NCBI RefSeq assembly: GCF_050589605.1
Contig: NZ_JBNGOO010000008.1
From: Granulosicoccus sp947495035
Lineage (GTDB): Bacteria > Pseudomonadota > Gammaproteobacteria > Granulosicoccales > Granulosicoccaceae
Strand: one strand, 5' to 3'
DNA length: 64,000 nt
Position 1 is the stretch's first letter, and each line of letters starts with the position of its first letter. The position numbers were made by a program, and so were the translations under genes. This document shows positions 43,896 to 52,915 of the stretch, one piece after another. The notes beneath the pieces were generated by a model. The model saw nothing but the letters and a program-made list of their open reading frames with translations. It was not told the origin of the DNA and ran no database searches.

Positions 43896-43962
43896 CTTGC
43901 CTCTGCCTGTCTGAAGGTGGAAAGAACCGTGGTGATGACAACCTTCACGGGTTGCGTTATCG

Positions 43963-43972
43963 GTAACGTTAC
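43963..43972. promoter_or_regulatory. LacI-type operator candidate between transporter and regulator
   Basis: GTAACGTTAC is a perfect 10-bp palindrome with the central CG typical of LacI-family operators. It lies 68 bp before the ATPase start and 28 bp before the regulator start, so one site could control both divergent promoters. Confidence 0.65.
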
Positions 43973-43999
43973 ACGCAGAATAGAACCTCAGGATGAACC

Positions 44000-45037
44000 G
44001 TGTCAATGGCGAAAAGCAGCTCAGGGTCGAAAAGGAAGGTTGTCTCGCTCACCGAAATCGCGCTGGAGGCCGAGGTGTCCCGCATGACAGCCTCGCGCGT
44101 GTTGCGCGGTGCTGACGGGTACTCGGAAGCTACCCGCGACAAGGTGCTGGCTGTTGCACAGCGGCTGGGCTATGTGCCCAACCGCATAGCCGCCGCACTC
44201 GGTTCCGATACCGCTACCAGCCTGGTGGCCATTGCCTTGCCAACCATCGGCCGGGAACTCTACAACCAGATCCTCGAAGGCTTGGAGAGCAAATTGACGT
44301 CCATGGGGTATCAACCCATTGTGGGGGTGGTGGGTTATGACGATGACGTGGAATACCAGTGGTTGAATTCGGCGCTGGCCTGGCGACCCTGTGCGCTGGT
44401 GGTGGCCGGCAGAACACGCAGCAACCGCAATCGCACTCTGTTGCAGAGCCTGAGCATTCCCGTGGTGGAGCTCTGGAATCTGGGGCGTGAGGATACGGTC
44501 CAGCAGCGTTCGGACCCGTTGCGTGTCGGGCTGGACCATCGTGCCGTGGGCTTGCAGATGGGGCAGTATCTGCGTAGTCGCTATCGGGGCAAGGCAGGCT
44601 ACGTCGGGGTCAAGGTGGGTGACCATGCTCTGGGTGTCGACAGACTGGAAGGCTTCGAGGAGGGCTACGGTCAGAGCTTGCAGCGACTGCTGCTCAAGGA
44701 TCGCTCATCGTTCTATGCCGGGTATTACGGAACCGAGCAGCTGCTGTCCGCCGAGCCGAACCTGCGGGTGCTCTACTATCTGGATGACAACATGGCGGTT
44801 GGCGGCCTGATGTTCTGTCAACAGAAGGGCATCAAGATACCGGGCGATGTCGCCATTGCCGGATTCGGCGGGCTGGATGTCGGTTCGATTCTACCGGCGA
44901 CGTTGACGACCACGAACGTCAGGCGACTGAGGGTGGGAAAACTTGCTGCACAGAATCTCATCAAGCGTGTGAACAATGAACCGGTCGTGGTGGTGGAGGA
45001 TGTCGGTTTCGAACTGCTCAAGGGGGAAACGTCCTGA
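44000..45037 (+). CDS. LacI-family transcriptional regulator
   Basis: 345-residue repressor. The N-terminal helix-turn-helix and hinge are VSLTEIALEAEVSRMTASRVLRG, then RDKVLAVAQRLGYVPNRIAAAL. The periplasmic-binding-protein-like effector domain follows (SLVAIALPTIGRELYNQILEGLE, VAIAGFGGLDVGSILPATLTTT). GTG at 44000 has AGGA about seven bases upstream; ATG two codons later is the alternative. It is divergent from the sugar transporter operon and is likely to repress it until the transported sugar or a derivative binds. Confidence 0.93.
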   Translation: MSMAKSSSGSKRKVVSLTEIALEAEVSRMTASRVLRGADGYSEATRDKVLAVAQRLGYVPNRIAAALGSDTATSLVAIALPTIGRELYNQILEGLESKLTSMGYQPIVGVVGYDDDVEYQWLNSALAWRPCALVVAGRTRSNRNRTLLQSLSIPVVELWNLGREDTVQQRSDPLRVGLDHRAVGLQMGQYLRSRYRGKAGYVGVKVGDHALGVDRLEGFEEGYGQSLQRLLLKDRSSFYAGYYGTEQLLSAEPNLRVLYYLDDNMAVGGLMFCQQKGIKIPGDVAIAGFGGLDVGSILPATLTTTNVRRLRVGKLAAQNLIKRVNNEPVVVVEDVGFELLKGETS

Positions 45038-45058
45038 GCCATTGCACATCGGCATGGT

Positions 45059-46273
45059 TCAGTGTGTCTCAGGCTGGTGGTCCGTCGGGGCTGCCAGGCG
45101 TCGGTCACGTGCTCTGGACAACAGGTACTGCAGCATGATGGCGCACAGGTAGAGGCCGACGACCGTCATCATCATGATCGGCAGATTCGCTGCGGCCAGA
45201 ACCGCGAGTAGCAGCGGGGTGCCGATGATATTGCCGATATTGCCCATCTGCGCCATGGTGCCGTAGGCAATGGCCTGATCTTCGGCGCGGACATTGAGCT
45301 GCGGGATGGCGGCGTAGCTGGCTCCCTGGACCAGTCCGAGCGAGCCCGTGAGCGCAATCGCTATCCATGAAGTATCCGGCAGCACGACAAATGCGATGGC
45401 CAGTGCCATGGCGAGAGTGAAGCCGAGTGCAATCACCCGTATCGCCGGCACCCTCCTGAGCAGGAATACACCAAGCGTCATGGAGACGGCGATGGCGGCA
45501 AGCGGCATGATGCCGGCAACCAGGGCGCGTTCGCTGGCGGGCATGAGAGTAGGGAGAACCGTCAGCAGAGCGACGAATGTCGCGGCATAGAACAGCCAGG
45601 CGCAGGACGGCGCGGCAACGAAGGGAGAGCCATAGGCTTGCCGGTGACGCTGCAGACCAGCGCGCAGCGGGTGCTGCTGTCCGTTCGCAGCCATGTTGCA
45701 AGCCGCTCGCTCGGCGCTCGGCAGCAGAACGCCGAGCAGGCAAGCCATGACTGCCATGTGACTGGCGTGCAGCAGAAACAGCATGTCGACACCGTGCTCT
45801 CTGACCAGTGGTATCCCCAGCCAGGCTGTCAACGCGAACGAAACACCGAAGAAGGTGCCCCAGAGTGACATTGCCAGGGGCTGCCAGCGAGACGAGGTCA
45901 GGGTGCTCATCAGCGTTGGCGCTGCCACGACAATGCCCAGGTGCGACAGTCCTTCGAGAATGCGGGAGCCGAGCATGATGGAGAAAGCGGGCAGCAGGCT
46001 CTGGAACAGCGAGACGGCTGCGCCCAGCAGCAGCGACAGGATCAGTGTCTGTCGAGCACCGATGCGGTTCAGCAGGATACCGGCGCTCAGGCCGAGTACC
46101 ACACCGACGAAGCTGACCATCGACACCAGGAATCCGATGGACGCACCACGCTCCGGATACAGTGCGGCAACTTCGGGCAGGATGACACTGAACTTGGAAA
46201 ACTGCCCGGCAGCTCCCAGTCCGGCCGCCCAGAGAAGCAGTATCAGAAGTGGTTGTCGGCCAGGGGCTGGCAT
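45059..46273 (-). CDS. Major facilitator superfamily transporter
   Basis: 404-residue protein with about twelve membrane helices. The MFS loop 2-3 signature is NRIGARQTLILSLLLGA, and the two halves are linked by a basic loop (NGQQHPLRAGLQRHRQAYGSP). The substrate cannot be assigned. It is convergent with the lacI-type gene (21 bp apart) and divergent from the UDG-family gene, so it is probably a single-gene unit. Confidence 0.88.
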   Translation of the reverse strand: MPAPGRQPLLILLLWAAGLGAAGQFSKFSVILPEVAALYPERGASIGFLVSMVSFVGVVLGLSAGILLNRIGARQTLILSLLLGAAVSLFQSLLPAFSIMLGSRILEGLSHLGIVVAAPTLMSTLTSSRWQPLAMSLWGTFFGVSFALTAWLGIPLVREHGVDMLFLLHASHMAVMACLLGVLLPSAERAACNMAANGQQHPLRAGLQRHRQAYGSPFVAAPSCAWLFYAATFVALLTVLPTLMPASERALVAGIMPLAAIAVSMTLGVFLLRRVPAIRVIALGFTLAMALAIAFVVLPDTSWIAIALTGSLGLVQGASYAAIPQLNVRAEDQAIAYGTMAQMGNIGNIIGTPLLLAVLAAANLPIMMMTVVGLYLCAIMLQYLLSRARDRRLAAPTDHQPETH

Positions 46274-46392
46274 GATGCAGGCTGTGAGTGGAAGCGGGAC
46301 TCATGATACCTTGAGCGCATGCCGTGAAAGCCGACATCAGTCCTGTTCCCGATGACGATTTTCCGTGACGATCCCTCAAGCATCCATGCATC

Positions 46393-46980
46393 ATGACCGA
46401 ATTGCCGACACTGCTCGAAAAGGTGCGCAACTGCACGATCTGCGCAGAACATCTGCCTCTGGGGCCGAGGCCGGTCGTGCAGCTGGGTGCTCGTGCCCGC
46501 ATTCTGATAGCCGGTCAGGCCCCGGGCAGAAAGGTTCATGAATCCGGCATACCTTTCGACGATGCCAGTGGTGATCGGCTGCGACGCTGGATGGGTGTGT
46601 CACGAGAGGTCTTCCATGATGCAGACAGGGTGAGCATTCTGCCCATGGGATTCTGTTATCCCGGTTCCGGCAAGTCCGGTGATCTGCCACCCAGACCGGA
46701 ATGTGCACCACAGTGGCGCGCCAGGCTGCTGTCTCGGCTCGACAATCTGCAGATGACTCTGGTGATCGGACACTACGCGATGCGTTATCACCTGCCCGGG
46801 AAGAGCGTCTCGGTCACGGAGGCTGTCAGGCAGTGGCGTGACAGCTGGCCCGGTGTCGTGCCGATGCCGCATCCGAGCCCGCGCAACAATCGTTGGCTCA
46901 AGGCCAACCCCTGGTTTGAACAGGAGTTGGTGCCAGAGTTGCAATCAAGGATTGCCGGATTGCTGAAGACAGGCGGCTGA
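46393..46980 (+). CDS. Uracil-DNA glycosylase superfamily protein
   Basis: 195-residue protein with the UDG fold. Motif 1 is ILIAGQAPGRKVHESGIPFDD (compare GEAPG in family 4 enzymes), and motif 3 is PMPHPSPRNNRW (compare HPSP). An N-terminal CTIC pair is present, but the complete four-Cys iron-sulfur set of family 4/5 enzymes is not obvious; PMGFCYPG and PPRPECAP add two more Cys, so a cluster is conceivable. Close relatives are annotated only as uracil-DNA glycosylase family. Base specificity is not known. It is convergent with pyrC' with 14 bp between. Confidence 0.88.
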   Translation: MTELPTLLEKVRNCTICAEHLPLGPRPVVQLGARARILIAGQAPGRKVHESGIPFDDASGDRLRRWMGVSREVFHDADRVSILPMGFCYPGSGKSGDLPPRPECAPQWRARLLSRLDNLQMTLVIGHYAMRYHLPGKSVSVTEAVRQWRDSWPGVVPMPHPSPRNNRWLKANPWFEQELVPELQSRIAGLLKTGG

Positions 46981-46994
46981 GCGCCTACCGGCCG

Positions 46995-48332
46995 TCAGTC
47001 GTTGTGGGCTGGCTTCTCGCCCGGTACATGCATCTGCCCGTTGCTGAAGACATGCGTGACCCTGCCCCGCAGCGGTTGCAGTCGCAGATCCCTGGCGTCA
47101 TGAATATTCAGTGGGTGGTTGTGGCCTGCCAGTGTCGATGCCCGGATATCCTGCTCGATGGAATGATCTTCTGTCAGCAGAAAGAAATCGGCTGCAGCGC
47201 CTGGCTGCAACCCCGCTTCCGTGCTGCCATTGATGATTCTGCGGGGTGCATCGCTGAGTTTGCTGATGACCTGTTGCAAGGGCAGATCAAGCATGTCGGG
47301 CAGTTGAAGAATCAGCGGTATTGCCCATCGATACGCTGCCAGGCCCGGTTCGGTAGCCGGAAAGGGGGCCAGGCTTGCGTCGTGGTCATGCGGTGCGTGA
47401 TCGCTGCAGATGGCATCGATGACACCATCGACCAGTCCCTGGCGCAATGCATCCCGGTCGGCATGACTGCGAAACGGCACGGCACTGTGGAAAGATGAAT
47501 CGTATCCTGACAGGTGTTCATCAGTGAAAAAGAGATGATGCAGGCCCACATCGCAGCTGACGGGAAGTGCCTGCTGCTTGGCGGCGGCGACCATCTGTAC
47601 CGCTCTGGCAGAACTGATTCTGGAAATGTGCAGGCGGCAGCCTGTCTCACTGCACAGTTCCAGCAGTCTGGCCAGGGCTACAGTTTCCGCGGCTACCGGA
47701 ATACCGGGCAGGCCGAGCCGGGTCGCCATTGCACCGGCATGAGCACAGCCACTGGCTCCCAGTTGCGCGTCCCGTGCCGTCATGAACAGAGGCATGTTGA
47801 AGGAGGCGGCGTACTCCATGGCACTGTGCAGCACGGTAGTGCTCTCCAGCGGGTGATCGGCCTGGCCAGCCACCGGGCAACCGGCGGCCTGCAAGGTGGC
47901 CAGCTCACTCAGTTGTTCTCCCTGCAAGCCGACTGTCAGAGCGGCCATGGGAATGACGCGGGCACCATTGGCGACCTCTGCACGGTGCTGCACCAATTCG
48001 ACTGTCGCCACGCTGTCGATTGCCGGCTGGGTGTCGGGAGCGCACAGTACACAGGTAAACCCTGCGGCCAGAGCGGCCTGCGATTCACGGGCAATCGTGC
48101 CCTTGCGTGTCAGGCCGGGTTCGCGCAGGCGTGCGTACAGATCGATCATGCCGGGCAGGGCTGTCATGCCGGCGGCATTGATCTCGATACTGTCTGCGGA
48201 GTATTCGGTCTGTCCATTGGAAGACTGATCGAGGCTCTCCACCCGTCCGTCTTTCAGGACGATGAGGTGGGGGGTACTGTCACCGGGCAGGCGGACATTG
48301 CGAATGATGACGGACTGCTTGGCAATATTCAT
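46995..48332 (-). CDS. pyrC': Inactive dihydroorotase-like protein PyrC'
   Basis: 445-residue dihydroorotase homologue that has lost metal ligands. Active enzymes have D-x-H-x-H-x-REPG; here the segment is DLYARLREPG (residues 64-73), with Tyr66 and Arg68 in place of the two His. Later elements such as LHISRISSARAV and ICSDHAPHD are still recognisable. Such non-catalytic partners are known next to pyrB in Pseudomonas, where they form a dodecamer with aspartate carbamoyltransferase and are needed for its assembly. It overlaps pyrB by four bases. A separate active dihydroorotase must be encoded elsewhere. Confidence 0.92.
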   Translation of the reverse strand: MNIAKQSVIIRNVRLPGDSTPHLIVLKDGRVESLDQSSNGQTEYSADSIEINAAGMTALPGMIDLYARLREPGLTRKGTIARESQAALAAGFTCVLCAPDTQPAIDSVATVELVQHRAEVANGARVIPMAALTVGLQGEQLSELATLQAAGCPVAGQADHPLESTTVLHSAMEYAASFNMPLFMTARDAQLGASGCAHAGAMATRLGLPGIPVAAETVALARLLELCSETGCRLHISRISSARAVQMVAAAKQQALPVSCDVGLHHLFFTDEHLSGYDSSFHSAVPFRSHADRDALRQGLVDGVIDAICSDHAPHDHDASLAPFPATEPGLAAYRWAIPLILQLPDMLDLPLQQVISKLSDAPRRIINGSTEAGLQPGAAADFFLLTEDHSIEQDIRASTLAGHNHPLNIHDARDLRLQPLRGRVTHVFSNGQMHVPGEKPAHND

Positions 48333-49315
48333 GTCACCGCCTCCGAACGGCGCAGACTCTCGGCGTTGCCCATCACGATGGACATCACTGCCATGCGGAC
48401 GGCAATGCCATAGGTCACTTGCTCGAGTATCACGGACTGGGCTCCATCGGCCACGCTACCGGCGATTTCCACGCCGCGGTTGGTTGGTCCCGGGTGCATG
48501 ACCAGCGCATCGGGTTTTGCCAGCGCCAACCGTTCGGGAGACAGTCCGTAGGTCCGATAGAATTCACTGCTGCTGGGAACCGTTGCACTCAGCATGCGCT
48601 CCTTCTGCAGACGCAGACCCATTACGACATCGGCTCCCACCAGGGCCTTGTCCAGGTTGGGGTAGACCGTCACGCCCAGCGATTCCACATCGGCCGGAAT
48701 CAGTGTGCGCGGACCCACCACCCGGATCTCTCCGGTGCCCAGTTTTGCCAGCGCCGATATGTCCGACCGGGCAACCCGTGAGTGACGGATGTCGCCGATG
48801 ATGACCACGCACAGATTGGCGAAGTCTCCCTTGTGGCGACGGATCGTGAACATGTCCAGCATGCCCTGGGTGGGATGCGAATGCTGGCCGTCCCCGCCAT
48901 TGATGATATTGATACCCGGCGAGACATGCCGGGCAATGAAATGCGCTGCTCCCGAATCGCCGTGGCGTACGATGAACATGTCGCACTGCAAGGCCTCGAG
49001 CACATGCAGAGTATCGAGCAGGGATTCTCCCTTCTTGGTGGAAGAGGTCACCAGGTCGACATTCAGGATGTCGGCACTGAGCCTCTTTGCCGCCAGTTCG
49101 AAGGCTGTGCGAGTTCGGGTGCTGTTCTCGAAGAACAGATTGGCGACCGTCTTGCCTCGCAGCAGGGGGACCTTCTTGACCGTCCGGTCACCCACCCCGG
49201 CGAAGCCCTCGGCCGTATCCAGAATCTGCGTAAGCAGAGAACGGTCCAGTCCGTCCAGATCGATGAAATGGTGGAGTTTTCCCTGGGTGTTGAATTGCGG
49301 ATCCGGCAGACTCAT
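48329..49315 (-). CDS. pyrB: Aspartate carbamoyltransferase catalytic subunit
   Basis: 328-residue enzyme that makes carbamoyl aspartate in the first committed step of pyrimidine synthesis. The carbamoyl-phosphate motif is FFENSTRTRTAFE (61-73), the HPTQ motif lies in GGDGQHSHPTQGMLDM, and the aspartate-site region ends with VMHPGPTNRGVE. The N-terminus is slightly longer than in E. coli, as in class A enzymes that bind the PyrC' partner. It overlaps pyrR by four bases and pyrC' by four. Confidence 0.97.
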   Translation of the reverse strand: MSLPDPQFNTQGKLHHFIDLDGLDRSLLTQILDTAEGFAGVGDRTVKKVPLLRGKTVANLFFENSTRTRTAFELAAKRLSADILNVDLVTSSTKKGESLLDTLHVLEALQCDMFIVRHGDSGAAHFIARHVSPGINIINGGDGQHSHPTQGMLDMFTIRRHKGDFANLCVVIIGDIRHSRVARSDISALAKLGTGEIRVVGPRTLIPADVESLGVTVYPNLDKALVGADVVMGLRLQKERMLSATVPSSSEFYRTYGLSPERLALAKPDALVMHPGPTNRGVEIAGSVADGAQSVILEQVTYGIAVRMAVMSIVMGNAESLRRSEAVT

Positions 49316-49845
49316 GCTTTTTGACCCACGTTGAGCTGCATGTTGTCGGCATCCAGATCAATGTACTGGTTCGACTGCACCGTCATGGTCTGACCCGTGA
49401 CATCGGCGCGGATGGGCAATTCGTGACCATCTCGCTGTACCAGTACTGCCAGCGAGATCCTCGCCGGGCGTCCGTAATCGAATATCTCGTTCATCGCTGC
49501 GCGCACCGTCCGACCGGTTCCCAGTACGTCGTCGACCAGCAGGATATGTCTGTTGTCGACATCGAACGGCACCTGAGAGGGACCCACCACCGGGTGCAGC
49601 CCGACCGAACTGAAATCGTCCCGGTAGAAGGCGATATTGAGCTCGCCCAGCTCCGCATGGACCGGGGCGCCGGCCAGGGTCAGCTTGTCCAGCAGATAGC
49701 GACCAACGTCCACTCCGCCTCGGCGGATACCGATCAGCGCGGTGGATGAGTCGTTGCCGATCAGGCTCATCAATGGTTCAACCATGCCATCGAGCCAGCC
49801 GGTGACGGTCGGCGTGTCATAGAGGGTACTGGGCAATTCTGTCAC
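49312..49845 (-). CDS. pyrR: Bifunctional PyrR regulator / uracil phosphoribosyltransferase
   Basis: 177-residue PRTase-fold protein. The PRPP-binding loop is ILLVDDVLGTGRTVRAA (101-117) and the GIRRGGVDVG stretch lies before it. In Firmicutes PyrR binds pyr mRNA; in gammaproteobacteria its regulatory role at pyrB is less clear. No attenuator is obvious in the four bases between ruvX and pyrR. It lies in the gshB to pyrC' operon directly upstream of pyrB. Confidence 0.95.
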   Translation of the reverse strand: MTELPSTLYDTPTVTGWLDGMVEPLMSLIGNDSSTALIGIRRGGVDVGRYLLDKLTLAGAPVHAELGELNIAFYRDDFSSVGLHPVVGPSQVPFDVDNRHILLVDDVLGTGRTVRAAMNEIFDYGRPARISLAVLVQRDGHELPIRADVTGQTMTVQSNQYIDLDADNMQLNVGQKA

Positions 49846-49849
49846 TGAC

Positions 49850-50329
49850 TTATTCTCTCAAGCTGAACCAGGACTCAAGTATAAGGGCCGCGGCGACCTT
49901 ATCGACATCTCCGTGTCGAGTCTTGCGACGTCTTTGTCCGCTGCGCCGTTGCTGACGGATGACCTCCTGCGCCGCCATGGAGCTGAAGCGTTCGTCACAC
50001 AGGTGCACTGGCAGTCCGAAGCGCTTCTTCAGGCGTTTGACGAATCCACGTACATGGTGGGTGATGGTCTGTTCCTCGCCATCTTCCGTCAGTGGCCAGC
50101 CAACGACCAGATCGCTGGGTTGCCATTGTTCCACCAGTGAGTCGATCGTCGTCCAGTCGGGTGTGCCATTGGTGTTGATGACGACTTCCAGCGGCCGACT
50201 GCTTTGCAAGCGTGCTTCGCCAATGGCGGTGCCGATGCGCTTGCTGCCATAGTCGAAGCACAGGCAGGTGCCGACTGCTCCGGAGGCTGCGCCCGATGCC
50301 GGCTCGGGGGCAGGAGGGTGGTCAGGCAT
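49850..50329 (-). CDS. ruvX: Holliday junction resolvase-like protein RuvX (YqgF)
   Basis: 159-residue RNase H-fold protein. The first catalytic Asp is in CLCFDYGSKRIGTAIGE, followed by PSDLVVGWPLTEDG, VHLCDERFSSMAAQE, and DVDKVAAALILESWF with the final Asp. The protein is linked to 16S rRNA 5' maturation and possibly junction resolution. The N-terminus is about 20 residues longer than usual and rich in Pro, Ala and Gly. It overlaps yqgE by eight bp. Confidence 0.94.
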   Translation of the reverse strand: MPDHPPAPEPASGAASGAVGTCLCFDYGSKRIGTAIGEARLQSSRPLEVVINTNGTPDWTTIDSLVEQWQPSDLVVGWPLTEDGEEQTITHHVRGFVKRLKKRFGLPVHLCDERFSSMAAQEVIRQQRRSGQRRRKTRHGDVDKVAAALILESWFSLRE

Positions 50330-50873
50330 GGCCGGACTGTCCGACGATCTGTGTGATATCGATTCCCAGCAGCTGACCCACTGCCTGACGTCTCTCGGCC
50401 AGCGGGGTGTGGAAAATGATGTCGGTATCGGCAGGGGAGGTGAGCCAGGCATTGGAGGCAATCTCCATTTCCAGCTGTCCGGGTGCCCAGCCGGAATGCC
50501 CCAGCAGGGCAAGATAGGTGTGGGGTTGATCGCCTTTGGCGAGTGCTTCCAGTACATCGCGTGAACTGGACAGGGAAACGCCGATGTCGAAATCTCGTGT
50601 CAGTTCGAATCGAGGGCCGGGCGGGTGCAGTACCAGTCCGTGGCCTTCGTCGACCGGGCCACCGCGCATGACATCCTGTTCTCTGATGGCAGCATCATCA
50701 CAATGGATGGCCATTTGCGAGAACACCTCATCAAGGCTCATTCCCAGCACGTGATTGATGATGACGCCGAAGGCACCGTGTTCACCATGATCGAGAATGT
50801 AGACCACGGAATCGCGGAAATCCGTATCTTGCATCTGAGGCATGGACAACAGGAAGTGATGCGTCAGATTCAT
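50322..50873 (-). CDS. yqgE: YqgE/AlgH family protein (UPF0301)
   Basis: 183-residue soluble protein of the YqgE/AlgH family: NLTHHFLLSMPQMQDTDFRDSVVYI, HGAFGVIINHVLGMSL, VMRGGPVDEGHGLVLH and LLGHSGWAPGQLEMEI. The function is unsettled; AlgH influences alginate genes in Pseudomonas. ATG at 50873 is preferred to a TTG one codon upstream. Its place between tonB and ruvX is conserved. Confidence 0.95.
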   Translation of the reverse strand: MNLTHHFLLSMPQMQDTDFRDSVVYILDHGEHGAFGVIINHVLGMSLDEVFSQMAIHCDDAAIREQDVMRGGPVDEGHGLVLHPPGPRFELTRDFDIGVSLSSSRDVLEALAKGDQPHTYLALLGHSGWAPGQLEMEIASNAWLTSPADTDIIFHTPLAERRQAVGQLLGIDITQIVGQSGHA

Positions 50874-50902
50874 CAATTGGCCAGATGCCCCGTTCAGTGG
50901 TG

Positions 50903-51778
50903 TCAGTAGCTTCGAACCGAGCTGCTCTCGAATTCCCAGGTTCGTACTATATACAGAATATCGGTTTCTTCGGCCAGGGAGCCTGTCATGGCTTCGAATG
51001 GTGCCGCCATTTCCACGATACGGACAGCGGCGTCATCCAGTAGCTTGTGGCCGGAGGATTCGTCAACGGTAACACTTTCTATATCGCCGTTCTTGTAGAT
51101 GCCCACAATCAGTATCAGGGATCCGGTCATCTTGTTGCGGCGAGCCGCATCGGGGTAATTCAGGTTTCCGACGCGCTCCACCTGCTTGACCCATTTGTGC
51201 ATGTAACTGGCAGCGGCGGTCTCGGTGGTGCGGGCATTGATGTGTTTCTTCTTCGGACGCTTGGCGAATTCCTGCTGCTGTCGCTCGATTTCGGCGGCCA
51301 GGCGGGCGATGTCCATGTTTTTCTCCACCACCACCGAGTCCTCGGCCGCGTCGGACTTTTCATTGTTCTCGCTGGTCTCCTCGGTCTTGACCGAGTCCTC
51401 CGAGAATACTGCCGTCACGACTTCTTCGGCACTCTCTTCGCTGGGCTTTGGCGCGCTTTTCAGGATCGGGGTAGCGGCCAGACCGTCCGAATCGACATCC
51501 AGAGAGCTGGCAAAGGGGGAGGAAGGACGCGTGTTTTCCTCCGACTCACCGCCACCATCCTGCGAGAATGTCGACAGATAGGCAGCTTCCTCCGGCTTGT
51601 CGCTGTTCGATTGCTCGACCAGAATGACTTCCAGCGATGGTGGTGTCCGCATTTCATCCAGAAACGGATTGAAGCTGACGCCCAGCAGCACGATGGCATG
51701 CACCGCTGCCGCAATGAACAGGGCAACGGTCAGCACATCCGGATGATGCCTGGTAACGGGAACGGCATGTTCGCTCAT
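50903..51778 (-). CDS. tonB: TonB energy-transducing protein
   Basis: 291-residue inner-membrane protein that passes proton-motive force to outer-membrane receptors. A single N-terminal helix (17-36) with a His in it (AVHAIVLLG) anchors it. A long acidic Ser/Glu-rich periplasmic spacer follows in place of the usual Pro-rich one. The C-terminal TonB domain has NLNYPDAARRNKMTGSLILIVGIYKNGDI. It overlaps gshB by four bases. The gene order gshB-tonB-yqgE matches Pseudomonas. Confidence 0.93.
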   Translation of the reverse strand: MSEHAVPVTRHHPDVLTVALFIAAAVHAIVLLGVSFNPFLDEMRTPPSLEVILVEQSNSDKPEEAAYLSTFSQDGGGESEENTRPSSPFASSLDVDSDGLAATPILKSAPKPSEESAEEVVTAVFSEDSVKTEETSENNEKSDAAEDSVVVEKNMDIARLAAEIERQQQEFAKRPKKKHINARTTETAAASYMHKWVKQVERVGNLNYPDAARRNKMTGSLILIVGIYKNGDIESVTVDESSGHKLLDDAAVRIVEMAAPFEAMTGSLAEETDILYIVRTWEFESSSVRSY

Positions 51779-52767
51779 GAATGATTCATTGCCGCCTCCA
51801 CGGCGTCCAGATACTTGTCCGCAATTCCGGGAACATGGTCCTTGCTCTTGGCGTTTCCGGTCTCTTGTGTATGCATGAATGCGTCCAGTTCTCGCACGCA
51901 GGTAGGACTGGTCACGTTTATCTCGGTCAGATAACTGCCAATGACGTCCAGCCCGACGAACAGCAATCCGCGTTCCAGCAAGTACGGTGCCACCGCCTCG
52001 ACAATGCGTCGCTCGCTATCGCCAATGGCGACCGGGACTCCTCGGCCGCCAGCTGCCAGATTGCCGCGGGTTTCTCCCTGGGCCGGAATGCGAGCCAGCG
52101 CATAGGGCACCGCCTCGCCATTGACCACCAGCACGCGCTTGTCGCCGTCCTTGATCTCGGGCACGTAACGTTGTGCCATGATCTGGCGGGTATCGTTCAG
52201 CGTGGAATGCTCGAGAATGATATTGATGTTCGGATCATCTGGCGTGAGTCTGAATATGCCGGCACCGCCCATGCCATCGAGCGGCTTGATGATGGCGTCG
52301 CCATGTTGTCTTATGAAACCCTTGAGACGTTCCGAACTGGTTGTCACCAGTGTCGGCGGGCAGAACTCGCTGAACCAGGAGGTATAGAGCTTTTCGTTGA
52401 CGTCACGCAGGGATCCCGGACGATTGCTGACATAGACACCTTCGACTGCGGCACGTTCGAGGATATACGTGGTGTAGATGAAGTCCATGTCGAATGGCGG
52501 ATCCTTGCGCATCAGGATGATATCGTGTTCGGACAGCGGGGCATCCATGGGATCCTCTGCATCGAACCAGTGCTGATTGTCGTCGTACACCTGTACCTTG
52601 CGGCGACGGGCAAAGGCCCGGCCCTGATCCAGATACATGTCTTTCTGGTCGATACTGTGGACGGTCCAGCCGCGGGCCTGGGCGGCCAGCATCATGGCCA
52701 GGGTCGTGTCCTTGTAAGGGGTGATCGACTCGATCGGGTCCATCACGACACCAAGAGTAATGCTCAT
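51775..52767 (-). CDS. gshB: Glutathione synthetase
   Basis: 330-residue ATP-grasp ligase that joins gamma-glutamylcysteine and glycine. The start LGVVMDPIESITPYKDTTLAMMLAAQ, the MRKDPPFDMDFIYTTYILE segment, AIIKPLDGMGGAGIFRL and VTSPTCVRELD match GshB. It heads the operon running through tonB, yqgE, ruvX, pyrR and pyrB to pyrC', and is divergent from pilG with 148 bp between. Confidence 0.97.
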   Translation of the reverse strand: MSITLGVVMDPIESITPYKDTTLAMMLAAQARGWTVHSIDQKDMYLDQGRAFARRRKVQVYDDNQHWFDAEDPMDAPLSEHDIILMRKDPPFDMDFIYTTYILERAAVEGVYVSNRPGSLRDVNEKLYTSWFSEFCPPTLVTTSSERLKGFIRQHGDAIIKPLDGMGGAGIFRLTPDDPNINIILEHSTLNDTRQIMAQRYVPEIKDGDKRVLVVNGEAVPYALARIPAQGETRGNLAAGGRGVPVAIGDSERRIVEAVAPYLLERGLLFVGLDVIGSYLTEINVTSPTCVRELDAFMHTQETGNAKSKDHVPGIADKYLDAVEAAMNHS

Positions 52768-52915
52768 AAGAGTGCTTCTGATACGGGCTAATCGTTAGTC
52801 CAAGTATCGCATGGTCTAATGGCCGTGCGGGTTTATCGTCCGTATCGCGTGACGCTGAGGCATCTAATCGGATACCCTTGACACGGTACACGGTTGCGTC
52901 GGCAAGAGCCTCTGC

